A stretch of DNA of 64,000 nucleotides. It comes from Galdieria partita. Its lineage: Eukaryota; Rhodophyta; Bangiophyceae; Galdieriales; Galdieriaceae. The translations under genes and the position numbers were made by a program. The notes beneath the pieces are model-generated. The model had not been told where the DNA came from, did not search any database, and was given only the letters and a program-made list of their open reading frames with translations. The stretch covers positions 186,001 to 250,000 of the forward strand of contig BQMJ01000003.1 in NCBI GenBank assembly GCA_025991245.1, written 5' to 3'. Numbering within the stretch: the first letter of the stretch is position 1; each line of letters begins with the position of its first letter. Shown piece after piece: positions 1 to 10,869 of the stretch.

Positions 1-442
1 TCATCCAATAAGATATGGCATAGTAACAAGGCTTTCAAGACAACCTAAGATGTCACTGTCAATAAATTACCCGTGAAATAAAAGAGAACACTAAGGCTAA
101 CCGGCCACTCTCCGGCACGGAGACGTTGTTGAATATACTTCAAGACTTTGTGAGGACCTTGAGAACAATAACGAATGAACTGTATCGGTACACGGAATAA
201 ACCTACCGCACTTGGAGTTATGAGGTGACGGTCGTAAAAATGTAGCATCGATTATCTCTGTGAAGCTCAGGTTCACAAACCAAAATTTTAAAGTGGATAA
301 TCTTACTGTTGACATCTTTCATTCTGGGTCTGGTTTCCTCATCTAAAGTTGCTTTCGTCACTGCTCTTTTCAACTCATTTACTGTCATATGCGTAGTAAA
401 TATGCGGGTAGAGTCCATCGCTCTCCTGGTATATTTTTCCAT
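1..442 (-). CDS. ANTH-domain clathrin adaptor (AP180/CALM-like), N-terminal part, cut by window edge
   Basis: This is the 5' part of a gene that runs off the left edge. Exons are read at 442-307, 257-207, 157-71 and, less surely, 31-1, separated by two introns of exactly 49 nt and a last one that may be 39 nt. The joined frame reads AVTKATLDEETRPRMKDVN, then IIDATF, then GPHKVLKYIQQRLRAGEWP and FTALLLCHILLDE. This follows the ANTH pattern of AP180/CALM proteins: K-A-T near the start, a lysine-rich helix, 'L..RL....W.V.LK.L...H.LL..G'. Such domains bind PI(4,5)P2 and recruit clathrin at the plasma membrane or trans-Golgi. The ATG at 442 is the first in the frame. The last exon and everything downstream are missing, so partner motifs (NPF, DLL) cannot be judged. 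An ENTH protein is the main alternative. Confidence 0.6.
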
Positions 443-934
443 GTTTCCTCAACGAAAAAATGCAACAGCTTAACGTCTATTCCTGTTTCAAGTTGCTCCT
501 TGCTTTATTTCTCACTTTATTTTACAACCAGAAACGAAAAATGAAACAAAGTTGTCGACACGAAAAGCAACGACCTTTCCATTTGTGAATTGCATGGATT
601 TGCGGAGTGTTCCCTGAAAAAGTGTCTTAGGTAGGTGAGCGACTTTCATGGAAAAAATTTCCAAGTTATCAAGTTCGACAAGTTTCATAAATATATAAAA
701 TCGAATAGTTTATAGGAGAACAAAGGCTTCGAATAATTTTGATTCTTTTTTATCATAGAAACTATACAAGGTTTAGAGCAATACTGAGGGCAGTCCTTGC
801 GAAAGAGTTGCCAAGGATAAGGTCGTTGCTTTTGATAGATGATAAACATTCCAAGTCTCTTAGTGTACTCTTAGAAGCAATTCGTCATAAAATCATTGGC
901 AACTTAGGATGCATTTCTACAGTGTCTTTCATCA
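443..934. other. Divergent intergenic region, ANTH adaptor / URI1
   Basis: About 490 bases separate two divergent start codons. An open frame at 739-990 on the plus strand starts at TTG, overlaps the start of the next gene in another frame and matches no family, so it is not called. No tRNA, repeat or clear promoter motif is visible. It presumably holds both promoters. Confidence 0.4.
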
Positions 935-1895
935 ATGACTGGCAGTGGTGCGGAGGGCTATGCAGTCGACTCAAGAGCACAGCTTGCTGAACAACTATAC
1001 AAGTCCGAAAAGGAATACAAAAGTCTGCTTTCATATCTTGCATCCCAAAGAATTGGTAAAAACACGACACAACGAGCTTTCCTTCCATTGGGACCTCTTG
1101 CATATGCAAGTGGAACTCTAAAACCTTGTGAAGAGGTATGAGAAAACGTCAAACTGCCTTGTTGCTATTGAAACGTGCATTTAGGTATTAGTATTGTTAG
1201 GAGAGAATTATTTTGCTAGGGTTACCTTGGAGCAAGCCGTGAATATAGCTCATAGAAGAATAGCCTTTATTGAGAAAAGATTATCGGATTTGAAAGTAGA
1301 CACAGTAACTTCAGAGATGAATGAACCTGATATAGATAAGCAAGAAAACGAAATTCTATTAGATCGTTGGAACAAAAGCATGCATCTTCTAGAGCAGTAT
1401 ATGCAAGTAGAAGACGTTGTCAACTTGTGTGAGGAGTACGACGACTCTATTTCGAAGGAACCAGTTCGCGTTCACGGTCTGAAACAGGATATGAGTAATA
1501 GGATTGTAGAAAAAGACGTAGAAGAGATTGTAGACTGGAACAGTCTGTTGGACGTCTCAGGCCTAATGACGGAAGCTGATAGACAAAACCAAGAGCTACC
1601 TGATTCCATTTGGAACGACTTGAGACAACTTGAATTGGCCGAAGCTTCTAGTTTCGTTGGAGAAGTAGTTGAAGATTCAGTTAGTGCTATTTCAGGAGCA
1701 CTTCCTTCGATTTCGCAGAACAATAGGGCCCAAGATTCTTGCCAATATGAGGAAAATCAATTCGCTGCTAATTATACCGCATCAAGCGTTTCCTCCAATA
1801 TTGCTAAGGAACCTCAGTCGACAACTTCGCAACGGAACTTTTCCAGAAAAACATTCTTTGGACAAATCAAGGAAAGAAAGTCGCTTTCAAGCTAG
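935..1895 (+). CDS. URI1: URI1-like unconventional prefoldin, 303 aa
   Basis: There are two exons, 935-1135 and 1185-1895, joined across a 49-nt GT-AG intron; the junction restores the prefoldin core LGPLAYASGTLKPCEEV-LVLLGENYFA. The motif 'PLG.LAY..G.L...EEVLVLLG.N.FA...', followed by a helix with HRRIAFIEKRLSDLK, matches the alpha-type prefoldin of URI1 (unconventional prefoldin RPB5 interactor). URI1 works in the R2TP/prefoldin-like complex that helps assemble RNA polymerases and PIKK kinases. N-terminal residues 1-110 form the coiled-coil/beta-hairpin prefoldin domain. The remaining 190 residues are acidic, serine-rich and low in complexity, as in URI1 of other eukaryotes. The ATG at 935 opens the frame. 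A generic prefoldin alpha subunit is less likely because of the length and acidic tail. Confidence 0.72.
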
Positions 1896-2700
1896 TTTAA
1901 GGTTCAGAAAGGTGGTTTGAACTCTCCTAAAGCAAATCATATACAAGGAATACTCTAAAAGTTTTTCACTCAAGGGAAATACTACGATGCAACAGAGTAA
2001 GACAGTCTGCTTTCGACAAAATATCGTTGTATATCGACTGAATGCGTTCTTATTGAAGCTAAGATGGCTTTCCTTTGTGTAGCTTTTAGTTGTAATGACA
2101 TTAATGAGAACTATAAGAATACTCTTGCTAAATGCTGAAACGAATAATTTTTCGTTCACTCCAGCCTTTACTCTGCAGCAGTTGACTCTTTGGAGAGAGA
2201 TGACAATTTACATGCATTTACGACGTTTATCTTGTAAATGAATTATCGAATAGCGTTCGTATTCGTATACATTTTAGGAAATCGAAAAGGACTCTCAGAA
2301 CATTTGAGTTTGATATGTTCTGAGCTAGACTCGAGATGAAAATATAATTTAGAAGCAATCCCAATTGCTATGTAACTGAATACGACTCTCATCAGCTTCA
2401 TGTAAGCAGGTCATTATAAATATGATAAAAAAAATATTGAAAGAAAGATTTTGTTCTTTTATTGGTTGCAAGCTTGCTTTCTTGATGTGATCAAAATTTT
2501 TTCTGCTCAAGATTTTTAAAGCGTTCTTCTTGGGCAGAGAGCAATAATTAGAGCAACGTTATCCACTTTAACCATCTTTGAATACATTGCCAGCTATCTT
2601 GTCAAGGAACAATTTTAAGTGAAACCATGCATTTCTTTCAATATCACCGATTTGCAATAATTGATGCTTTGTTCTTTGTTTCTAAGGAGTAATGCTTTTG
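1896..2700. other. Intergenic stretch without recognisable gene
   Basis: About 800 AT-rich bases follow the URI1-like gene. Short open frames on both strands (for instance 1887-2159 minus) have no homology and no splice-compatible partners. I see no tRNA, repeat or conserved motif here. Confidence 0.4.
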
Positions 2701-3240
2701 ATGTTTGTTCATCTTTTTGTTGTTCAGGTGTGAACTGCAAAGTTGTATTCTTAGTTGGAGACCGCCGATACTTCATTTGGCCACTAGAGTAACGGTTGCT
2801 TCACGTTTGCAGGTGGAATTAAATAAGCTTTTTGCAAAATTCAGTTTACGGCCGTATATCAAGCTCAAAACAAAATGTGAAGAGCAGTTCAAACATTTGA
2901 AATGTTCTCTGGTACAATGACAAGACAGTTCCCTCATTTACTTAGACGTTAACACATAGTTATAAAAGTATCTTTTACAAGGCTACGCAATCTTCGACAG
3001 TGATTCCACTTCAAAAATTTCATCTTCCAAAAGGCTGTTATCCTAGAATCAGCCATCTGATACCTCTTGTAGCTCCAAGATGCCTCTTTTGAAGCGTTGG
3101 ACATCCTAGTCGATAACCTATAGCTCGGTGTTGTATCTTACAGAGAGCGTGGCTGAAGCGTCTGATGGGTATTATCAGTTTAGGTTCTTCTTTCGCGATA
3201 TCAACAAATATTATAGATCAATAGGATAAGCAGTCCTTAG
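2700..3240 (-). pseudogene. Decayed protein-coding fragments, family not recognised
   Basis: The minus strand keeps one reading frame with coding-like composition across about 540 bases, but it is broken by several stops not explained by GT-AG introns. Readable pieces include YPSDASATLSVRYNTEL, DVQRFKRGILELQEVSDG, DNSLLEDEIFEVESLSKIA and, in a neighbouring frame, LIPPANVKQPLL. The acidic, charged composition is unlike random AT-rich DNA. I do not recognise the family. It could be an old copy related to the larger broken gene at 5.0-7.5 kb or an unrelated relic. A plus-strand frame at 2705-2920 overlaps it and is rejected. Confidence 0.33.
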
Positions 3241-3429
3241 ACATGTTCCCTAGAAACAACATCTCAATGTAGGGGTTTTAGCGAAACTTTCTGTTTGTTC
3301 TCCATGGCGTTTCGCATTGAAACAAAAAGATACTTCAGAGAGACCATTTCATGTGAAGATATGGTGAAGATTGCCAGTTACCGAAATGCCACGAATCTCC
3401 ATTTCTTTTGGAGTCCCGAAGAATTGGTT

Positions 3430-4917
3430 ATGGATAAGAGGGCATTTTATTTTTTGTGCTTAGCATGTGTGGCAATCGCTTGTGCTTATCCAACGGTGAT
3501 CTTAGAGGACAACACTCTTGCAGAAAGTGGTAGAGAAGCCACAGTAACCGGCTTTGAGTTGAAGGGAGAGGAAGTAGCTCCGAACTTTGGATTATTTGAC
3601 AGCACCTGTCCAGGAAGATTCGGATTCTCGATAGCTACTGATGGTTCAGACAGGAATAAAAGTGGCATGGTTGCGGTCGGTGTACCTGGAAGAGATGCCG
3701 TTCTTATATTGGAACCCCAGCGTGGTATCTCACAAGGTAGAGTACTTGCAAATAAGTGGATCGTGGATGTCGATCTGTACTCAGACGAGACAAGAAGTTG
3801 CGAGCAACAGAAGGAACATTTTGGCACAACTGTTGCAATGTGGGGTAACTGGATAGCAATATCTAGTGGTTCAAAAGGTAGAGTCTACATGTATGAGAAA
3901 TCGAGAGATGGAACGAGTTGGGATAGCAAGGGGCATATAGATGGAACTATGCTTGACGGCTGGAATGAAGATTCAGAGTATGGTAAAAGGCTGCTATGGT
4001 TCTCCAAGGAAGGCAGTCTTTTCTTATTAATATCAGCACCAAAGTGGTATTGCCGCTTTCGACATACGTTTCTGAGATGGATATTTGGTAGTTCTTATGA
4101 GAGACAGCACTGTGGCTGTGTGTTCATTTACAAGTACATGAACGACGAAATATCTTGGAAACTCGTTCAAACAATAAATCCTCCTCAAGAGTGGAGTATT
4201 GAAGCTAGTGCCTCTGCCTCTTGGATATCATTTGGAGAAGCAGTTAGTCTTTGGAATGATAGTTTTCTTGTAATAGGGGCTCCAGGTGCCACTTGTTGGA
4301 AATATAATGATTCGGTCAACCGAAGAAGGCGTTCTTGCGGTTCTATATTTATCTATAGATGGGAGAAGGATAAAATGATTTATGTTATGGAAGTTCAACC
4401 ACATGATGTTGAGGGGGGTGATGCATTTGGTTCTTCGCTGGTTTCACTTTATCCATTTTCATTGGCAGTTGGTGCTCCTAGACAAGATTGCTCCGATGGA
4501 TACCTCTTGAAGAGTAGTTGTGGAGCAGTTTATTTGATAGATGGAACTAGAGACATTCTATTGGGGAGACTCAAACAGATTCAAAGATATAGGTCTGATA
4601 TTCAACTAGGAAGTTTTGACCTATTTGGTTTCGCTGTCGAAGCTTCAGAAGACGGTAACTTGTTATTCATTTCAGCGCCTGGTTCGTGGCATGAGAGAGG
4701 TAGTGTTTTTCTACTGAAGCGAGCAAATGGTAGTTTCACATGGACAGATACTCATCTTTCAATGTCTCGTTGGCTATGGAAGGAAAGTAGGCCATTTACA
4801 AATTTGGGATGGCAACTTCGGTTGATACACGACGGAGAACAAAATTGGTTGTTGACGGGTGCTCCGTTTGCTCACTTTCAAGAAGGAAGTGTTTATATTG
4901 TACCTTTCCTACAATGA
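3430..4917 (+). CDS. Secreted FG-GAP beta-propeller protein (GPI-PLD/integrin-alpha-like), 495 aa
   Basis: This is an intronless gene. The chosen ATG at 3430 gives a clean signal peptide, MDKRAFYFLCLACVAIACAYP; upstream in-frame codons (TTG 3295, ATG 3304) would bury it. The mature protein holds repeated FG-GAP blades, recognisable as FGTTVAMWGNWIAISS, FGEAVSLWNDSFLVIGAPGA, FGSSLVSLYPFSLAVGAPR and FGFAVEASEDGNLLFISAPGS. Each is followed by a 'G.V/FIY' strand, as in the propellers of GPI-specific phospholipase D and integrin alpha chains. No phospholipase domain precedes the propeller, so catalytic function is not claimed. Paired cysteines inside the blades suggest disulphides in the secretory path. 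A cell-surface or wall role is likely but is inference. Confidence 0.75.
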   Translation: MDKRAFYFLCLACVAIACAYPTVILEDNTLAESGREATVTGFELKGEEVAPNFGLFDSTCPGRFGFSIATDGSDRNKSGMVAVGVPGRDAVLILEPQRGISQGRVLANKWIVDVDLYSDETRSCEQQKEHFGTTVAMWGNWIAISSGSKGRVYMYEKSRDGTSWDSKGHIDGTMLDGWNEDSEYGKRLLWFSKEGSLFLLISAPKWYCRFRHTFLRWIFGSSYERQHCGCVFIYKYMNDEISWKLVQTINPPQEWSIEASASASWISFGEAVSLWNDSFLVIGAPGATCWKYNDSVNRRRRSCGSIFIYRWEKDKMIYVMEVQPHDVEGGDAFGSSLVSLYPFSLAVGAPRQDCSDGYLLKSSCGAVYLIDGTRDILLGRLKQIQRYRSDIQLGSFDLFGFAVEASEDGNLLFISAPGSWHERGSVFLLKRANGSFTWTDTHLSMSRWLWKESRPFTNLGWQLRLIHDGEQNWLLTGAPFAHFQEGSVYIVPFLQ

Positions 4918-4989
4918 TGCGTTTTGGACCGCACCAATTACATTGCACAATTGTTTCATTTTGCAACAACTCAAATTCAAACATTGAGC

Positions 4990-7500
4990 TTAATAAATGC
5001 ACATTTTGATTGAATTCGCGACTGCTTGGGCATCGTCTTTACGATAAAAATAGAGGAAGATCCATCGTTGGTTCAGAAAAACTAACTCATCTTTACGATA
5101 GGAAGGCTTCAAAGCTACTGCATAACTAACCCCTCTAGGATTTGAAACGTGGATATTATTTAAGCTATCCAGGTTGTCTTTGACTGGGGTCTTCAAGAAA
5201 CATCAGAAATGGACGACACCGAAGCAGTAGGCACCCATAATTGGATGGTATTGATAGAACAATTCTTAGCAACAAAGGGCTAAGAGGGATGCAGCTAATA
5301 AGATTGAAAAAGTGAAGAATATAATAAAATCATGTTCAAGCCAATACAAAATTGACTGATTCTGCAACTGTTTATATAAGAATTCAATAAGAGACTATTC
5401 TTTAAACCATAAATGCAAAAATAACCTAATGAAAACTACTAAAATTCACCGAAGCTTTCTGATACTTGCAAAGAACTTACCTTTATTACTACGAGAGATA
5501 ATTAAACGATACCTTTCAGTTATAGAGTTTACTTCCTTAGTATCTGAATGGATGCTTAAATGATCAGCCCAGTTCCGATAATATTGCAGGCTTGAATAGC
5601 ACAGCACGCTCGGCAATGAGTTCAACACAATTCTTGCTAGACTCGATTAGTCGTCAAATGACTCAAGTTCATCGCAGTTATCGTCTACCTGAGAACCATC
5701 GTCTTGTAGCTGACAATGCTCCAAAAAATTATTTTCACATTTACGCTCGATCGGTTTTTGTGCTGCAAATTCCAACTTCTAGAATATTTCAACAGTTACC
5801 GGGTCCTACTTTGGAGATCCTCTTTCTCCCAAAAGTAATTTATACAAAGATTCCAGTATTTGTGATATAAATAGGTTGCAAATTCTATCATTCGTCGCTG
5901 ACTCCACACAGATTGGTCGCTTCAAGTTTATTTCTAAATAGGTCCACAAGCGACTGAATGAAAACTCTCTTCAATCTCGTTCAGAGCATCACGAAACTTT
6001 TTTCTTCATCATTCAGTCCAAGGATCACATGCAACAGTCTCTCATACATACAAAATCCATGTAACGACGACCTTATGGGCTCGTTATCTCCAAATATGGT
6101 TCTAACGTTCTCAAACAATGGTTATATATAGTAAAAAGGTTCTTCGCCAAAAGCATTTCTGGTTCTAGGGAAGGTTTCCTATGAAATTCTTCTTGAAAAA
6201 CCCTGACAGGATCTACCACACAGGCCACTCCGATCCCAAAGAATCCTCGAAGGCAACTTATAAATATAGGCAGTTGCTTACAGTTCTATAGCTGCCACTG
6301 TTACTCTGTTAAAGTACTCCCGTGCAAATATCATTAATTGAAAAGCTTGTGGGATATACTTAGTACAGATACTACAGAAACTCTTGCATGCTGAAGTTTT
6401 AGCATCAGGAACACAAACCTCTCAGTGGTCCTGTCAAACCCGCAAGATATTCTCGAGGAGTTGAGAGACAGCAACAGCACGTGCAATTTCGTCAGAGTAC
6501 GAAAATATTTTATAAGTATTGTTGTCCTAGTTTTTAAGTAGAATGCTCATTGGCAATAGACAAACATTCAACCTTCTGCCACAGCAACTGCCAAATCTAC
6601 AGAAATTTTCAAGTATTCACGAATAGGCAAGCATAAAATATTCTGCCTACTTTTACACTTCACAATGATCTCTGATGGAAACCTCGGATTAGCATAGCAC
6701 TTCTACTTTTTCTATTCCACCGGGAACTCCAAAAACAAAAACCAAACATAAATTTTGGTTCACTTCTCATCATTGAGATAGGTTATTCGGAGGTCCTTCG
6801 GTCGGTTTGCAATAAGGTTCTAAGCACCGGAAGGAAGAAAGGATTCGATGACTATACGTCAATTGTTGAAACAGCTGGCAGACGTATAAAAAATACTTTA
6901 TTAACAGTGTGTTCACATTAGGGTGCAAATCTCCCAGCAGCGTCTTTTGAACAACCTATCAAGAGGGATCCTAGTACAAGGCATAAACTTAGATTTGTTC
7001 TTCACATACTCCAAATATATCTCCAACGTGTTCTGTGTCGATTTTACACTTCCTTGGTTTCCCTAGTTATGTCCCATATCACTATTGGACAGTTCGTGGG
7101 AACTGGAAACAAGAAGTTGCATTCAATCTCTGTGACCTTCTATTTTTTGTAATTGAGCATGTCAAACTCACACAAGAGTCTCCAGGAGTCGGAGATTCTT
7201 CAAGTATTTTAACTTTTGGTTGGTTTTAGTTTATCACTCTTTTCAAGGAAAAGTGCATATGCTTTGTTTTTCTACATTCTATAGGTGAAAATAGAAAATT
7301 CTTGCAACAAGTCTCGCTAGGCGAGTACCTTCGAAAACGAGCAGAAAAGAGGCCAGTGCAGCAAACTATTGGATAACAAGAAGTATCACTGCTTGATGTA
7401 ACATTTCCAAACATAAAAACGTTTTCAAATCCAGGAAAGGTTGCGAAGGTTTAAACACTATTCATAAATGATCAAACTTAAATACGACGCCTACAACTAA
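4990..7500 (-). pseudogene. Long decaying host gene, family not recognised
   Basis: Reading the minus strand from about 7500 down gives a nearly continuous series of coding-like segments that switch frame several times and carry more than ten scattered stops. Segments include RDLLQEFSIFTYRM, ISDSWRLLCEFDMLNYKK, ECNFLFPVPTNCPIVIWDIT, KSKFMPCTRIPLDRL, LIKYFLYVCQLFQQLTYSH, FPSEIIVKCKSRQNILCLP, TYKIFSYSDEIARAVAVSQL, KSFCSICTKYIPQAF, ACVVDPVRVFQEEFHRKP, MLLAKNLFTIYNHCLRTL, LHGFCMYERLLHVILGLNDE and RWIFLYFYRKDDAQAV. Some stops fall inside possible 44-50-nt introns, but many do not, and at least one 1-nt shift lies in an A run near 5975. Together they imply a protein of roughly 750-850 residues, helical and cysteine-containing. 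I do not recognise the family. No transposon or viral hallmarks are visible. Neighbouring genes are intact, which argues against general sequencing error. Confidence 0.55.
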
Positions 7501-7515
7501 GATACTGAATGAAGT

Positions 7516-9017
7516 TTATGTTGATTGGAGACGACTTGCTACGTTTTCAGGCTTGTAAAACACACACACTTTGGTGACCCATGATATATAACATTTTGCA
7601 TAATGAAAACCAGCTGATTCGAACAGAGTCTTCAAGTCAGTCTTCACATAACTAGAATAATACTTGACAGCACAGTTAAAATAAAGAGTAGCAAATATAT
7701 TGAACTTACTGGTTCATGATACAGTTGTGGGAACAATTGTACGAGTCGATTCAAATCACTGCGGTCATCATCTTGGATAGAATCAACAAAGACAAGCATT
7801 CCTCCTGGCTTTAGAACTCTAAAAAACTCCTTCGCTACTTGAACTCGTACCTTTGGCGGAAGTTCATGAAACAAATAAACATTTAGCAAAACGTCAAATG
7901 AATTGTCTCTAAAGACAAGCTTTTCTGCTCTACCAGAAACGAAACGCATATAAGTATTAGAATAAATGTCATGTCTTCTTCTTGCTTCTCTTAAGTAATA
8001 GGGGCTCAAATCCAAGTTCATGATTCTTAGTTGTGGATAGTTTTCGGCCAAATCAGAGAGGATACCTCCGGTTCCGCAAGCGACATGCAATAATTTCATA
8101 TGTTGAATGGAGTGACTTTGTACATACTCAAATAATGGGACCAATGCTTGTCTTCTCATGGTATCTGCCACGCCATTAAACAAAACCTCGACTTGAAATT
8201 CATACAATTTGGCAGAATACTCCGAAAGATAACCATCTGTTTGAAAATGAAAGTTTCGTTTGTAATACTCTGGGAAGTCTTCATTCAACAATAGGGGAAT
8301 TTCATTGTATCGGTTTCCAAGGCGTCTAATGACAAATTTACATATTCAAACAAGTCAGAAAAATTAGTTTCAAAATAAAAAATAGTTTACCTTGCTTGGA
8401 CCATTCTCAAATCCAATAAATAGTCAAAAGTTACAGGCAATATTTTGCTCCATCTCCTGGTTGGCAAGGGTGGCAACTTGTAATATCCACAACGAATATT
8501 ATCATAATCTTGACGACACACAGTCAGACAGTCTTTCAACGTACTAATTATCAACCTCCACAACTCAGGGGAGATGCCTCTTTTCTTCGAGGTTCGCAAG
8601 TGATTCATATCATCAACAACTTTCAAGGCCAAAAGTGACATCATTGTGAAGTAGCCGACTCTTAACGATGAACCAAAAAGATATCCAACACCCTGAGGGC
8701 TAGTAACAACAGATTGAAGAAATTCCAGCCAAGGTCGACGAACTTCTTCCAAGCTGCTTAGCCTATGTAGAGTATTTCCAAAGTGAGTTGTCTGTTCCTT
8801 TTTTGAATTTACAGTTGAAACTGAACTAAATACTCGAAAAAGTCGGCTTCCTTCATATACTGTATTGGTGGTTAAGGGGAGCTTCCTAGTAATCCAGGTG
8901 TGGATTGGAATATACAAAATATTGGATTTTACGACAGCTCTACAACACGAAAGAAACAGTACTTTTGCCATCAATCTCCACCAGAATCTCAAATACTTAC
9001 GATGGCGATTTTGCCAT
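7516..9017 (-). CDS. SAM-dependent methyltransferase (class I, UbiE-like fold) with N-terminal extension, 442 aa
   Basis: Four exons are inferred: 9017-9001, 8939-8391, 8325-7710 and 7662-7516. The introns are 61, 65 and 47 nt, and all phases agree. Residues about 266-275 carry the SAM-binding motif LLHVACGTGG, followed by 'NLDLSPYYLREARRR' (ribose-binding acidic residue after strand 2), the post-I region SGRAEKLVFRDNSFDVLLNV, and FFRVLKPGGMLVFVDS. The C-terminus DLKTLFESAGF is typical of class I methyltransferases. The first 200 residues have no recognised domain and are basic near the start, compatible with an organelle transit peptide. The substrate cannot be told. The start is uncertain: the first exon is only 17 nt from the ATG at 9017, and an in-frame ATG lies farther upstream. 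Confidence 0.72.
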
Positions 9018-9324
9018 TTTCCATTCACATTCTTTCTCAAACTTCAATCTGGTTTTCAAAGTTGCATTATTCTTGCACAGTAGAGTCAATTCATGTTGGT
9101 CTTGAAATAATACTAGCCCAAGTGTATAACTAAGGTTATTGTTATATACATAAGAGAAAGACATATTCACTTGCGTTTTCACCTCTCTTCCTAGGTTTCA
9201 GGATACCTCTCGAATTGTGGCATCTGAGAATGTCAAAATGGGTTTAGTCAACAAACAGTTAAAGCAATAACAAAAATGTAAGACCCGTGCTTATCCTTCG
9301 ATTTAAAGACTCTTCATATTGTTC

Positions 9325-10533
9325 TCATGAGGCAGCCAACCAATGCATAATGTACTGTATGGGATCAACACATGAAATATTATTCGAAAATATTTCAACA
9401 GGTACCCCAATCGAATAACTCTTCTCCCCGATACCTAATAAAGCATTCCATAATTCGAAACCTTCCAACATGAAAAGTAATGGTATGATATCCATTTCTA
9501 CATTTGCAATTGTCTTCGTGCATGTTGCCTTGAAGCATTTTGAACATCTCTTAAATAATTCATGAATATTTTCCACAGCATTTGTTTCACGATTGGTTAA
9601 ATATTAAATAGTCTGTTTATAAGCCCTTCCGGCAGAAGAGTCTTTGGACTATTCGCCTTCGTCCAAGAGTTCAAATACACCTTTCAGCAAGTTTACTATG
9701 TAATATTGTCAAAATAACTGAAACAGTAAAAAGTGAATTACATACCATCTTCAATCTAAGTACCTATTCAATTTCTTACGTGAATAAGAAGGAAGAAACA
9801 ACGAAAATCATGATCCGGATCATTCAAAGTCCGCCATTAATAACTTTTCTGGATTACCCCCAAAGGCTCTTCGCAGTCAATACCAATCATTTCTGCATAT
9901 TTTAGTGGCTCTCACTGGATCTAGTTGTTCAAGCAACTCCATAGCTAGATTCCAATACCCGCCTAGCTCTTCTAGTATAGCTGACACATGATCAGCTGCT
10001 GAATCTGCTGGCAACCCATAAATATACCAACGTACATACATGGAAGTGCCGCCAACAACTATAGGGACTTTGTTTCTGCTGAGAATGGATTCTGTTGCTT
10101 CACGAGCTCGTTGGAAAAACTCTCCTGCGCTAAACTCATAACTGGGTTCCACTATATCAATCAGATGATGTACAATTCCACTTCTTTCCTCTATGGAAGG
10201 CTTATTGGAGCCTACATCCAGTTTGTGATAGACTTGAACAGAGTCGGCAGATATAATTTCTCCATTGAGTAACTTTGCTAATTGGATAGAGATCTTCGTC
10301 TTTCCAACACCTGTAGGACCACCTATTACAATCACCTTTGGCTTGGCCTCTAAGGAGGAAGACTTCATACGACGAGTAAGGTCACAAGACAGTCTAGTAC
10401 ACAATTGAACGGTACTCGAAAGTTTTAAAAAGTTTCTTGCTGTGAAGTTAATAGTAAAAGTGACTTGGCTGCTCTGGAGAAAACACAAAACATAGGAAAA
10501 TTGTAAATAACTCTTGTGTCCTTTGTGACGCAT
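9325..10533 (-). pseudogene. tRNA dimethylallyltransferase (MiaA/IPT family) with broken 3' half
   Basis: The 5' half (10533-9877) is an intact frame with the family landmarks: P-loop GGPTGVGKT, SADSVQVYH, DIVEPSYEFSAGEFFQRAR and GGTSMYVRWYIYGLP. The enzyme normally prenylates N6 of A37 in tRNAs reading UNN codons. At NDWY the conserved 'RLRRAL' follows only after an in-frame TGA. Beyond it family segments remain but sit in different frames: LRRAFGGNPEKLL, NDPDHDFRCFFL, SRKKLNRYLD, VNLLKGVFELLDEGE, GRAYKQTI and ENIHELFKRCSKC. They are separated by stops and at least two 1-nt shifts, and a fossil 50-nt intron lies near 9700-9750. The zinc-finger-type C-terminus of eukaryotic homologues is not seen. 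A functional copy must exist elsewhere if the modification is kept. A truncated 218-aa product would lack the tRNA-binding part. Confidence 0.72.
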
Positions 10534-10869
10534 GTCGATCGACGTTAAGAGATTCTTGAAAAGTTTCCAAAGTCTAAATATGTTAAAGTGCTAACAGGTT
10601 TGATATACAGAATCCATTCTTCAGTTGAAAAGAAACTTCAGCTCCGTTACAAATTGAATAGATACTTTTCAAGCAAGTTGCAACAGAGTTTTAAAAACTA
10701 CAGTAAACAAGAATACAATTTACTGTCATGTTCCTATCATACTTTCTGTAATCTCTTTAGACTCAAGGATGCTACAAGTCTGCCTATCTATGTCCATCTC
10801 ACTTTCTTCCCTTCAATGTTCTCAAGAAGAACCAACTTTGCAACATTTGTTCCTATTGTGTATATGGTC
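10534..10869. other. Intergenic, no supported gene
   Basis: About 336 bases separate the broken IPT gene and the end of TIM16. A plus-strand frame (10588-10875) starts at GTG, shows no homology and has no ATG near its start. No RNA gene or repeat is visible. Confidence 0.4.

Noticed and set aside
739-990. 83-codon plus-strand frame upstream of URI1
   Set aside because: Starts at TTG, overlaps the URI1 start in another frame, no family signal and no splice link that keeps phase.
2705-2920. 71-codon plus-strand frame beginning TTG/ATG near 2705
   Set aside because: Lies antisense to better coding-like minus-strand fragments and shows no homology.
9870-9885. In-frame TGA in the IPT gene as a selenocysteine or recoded codon
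   Set aside because: Family has Arg here (RLRRAL), and further stops and frame changes follow, so inactivation is simpler than recoding.
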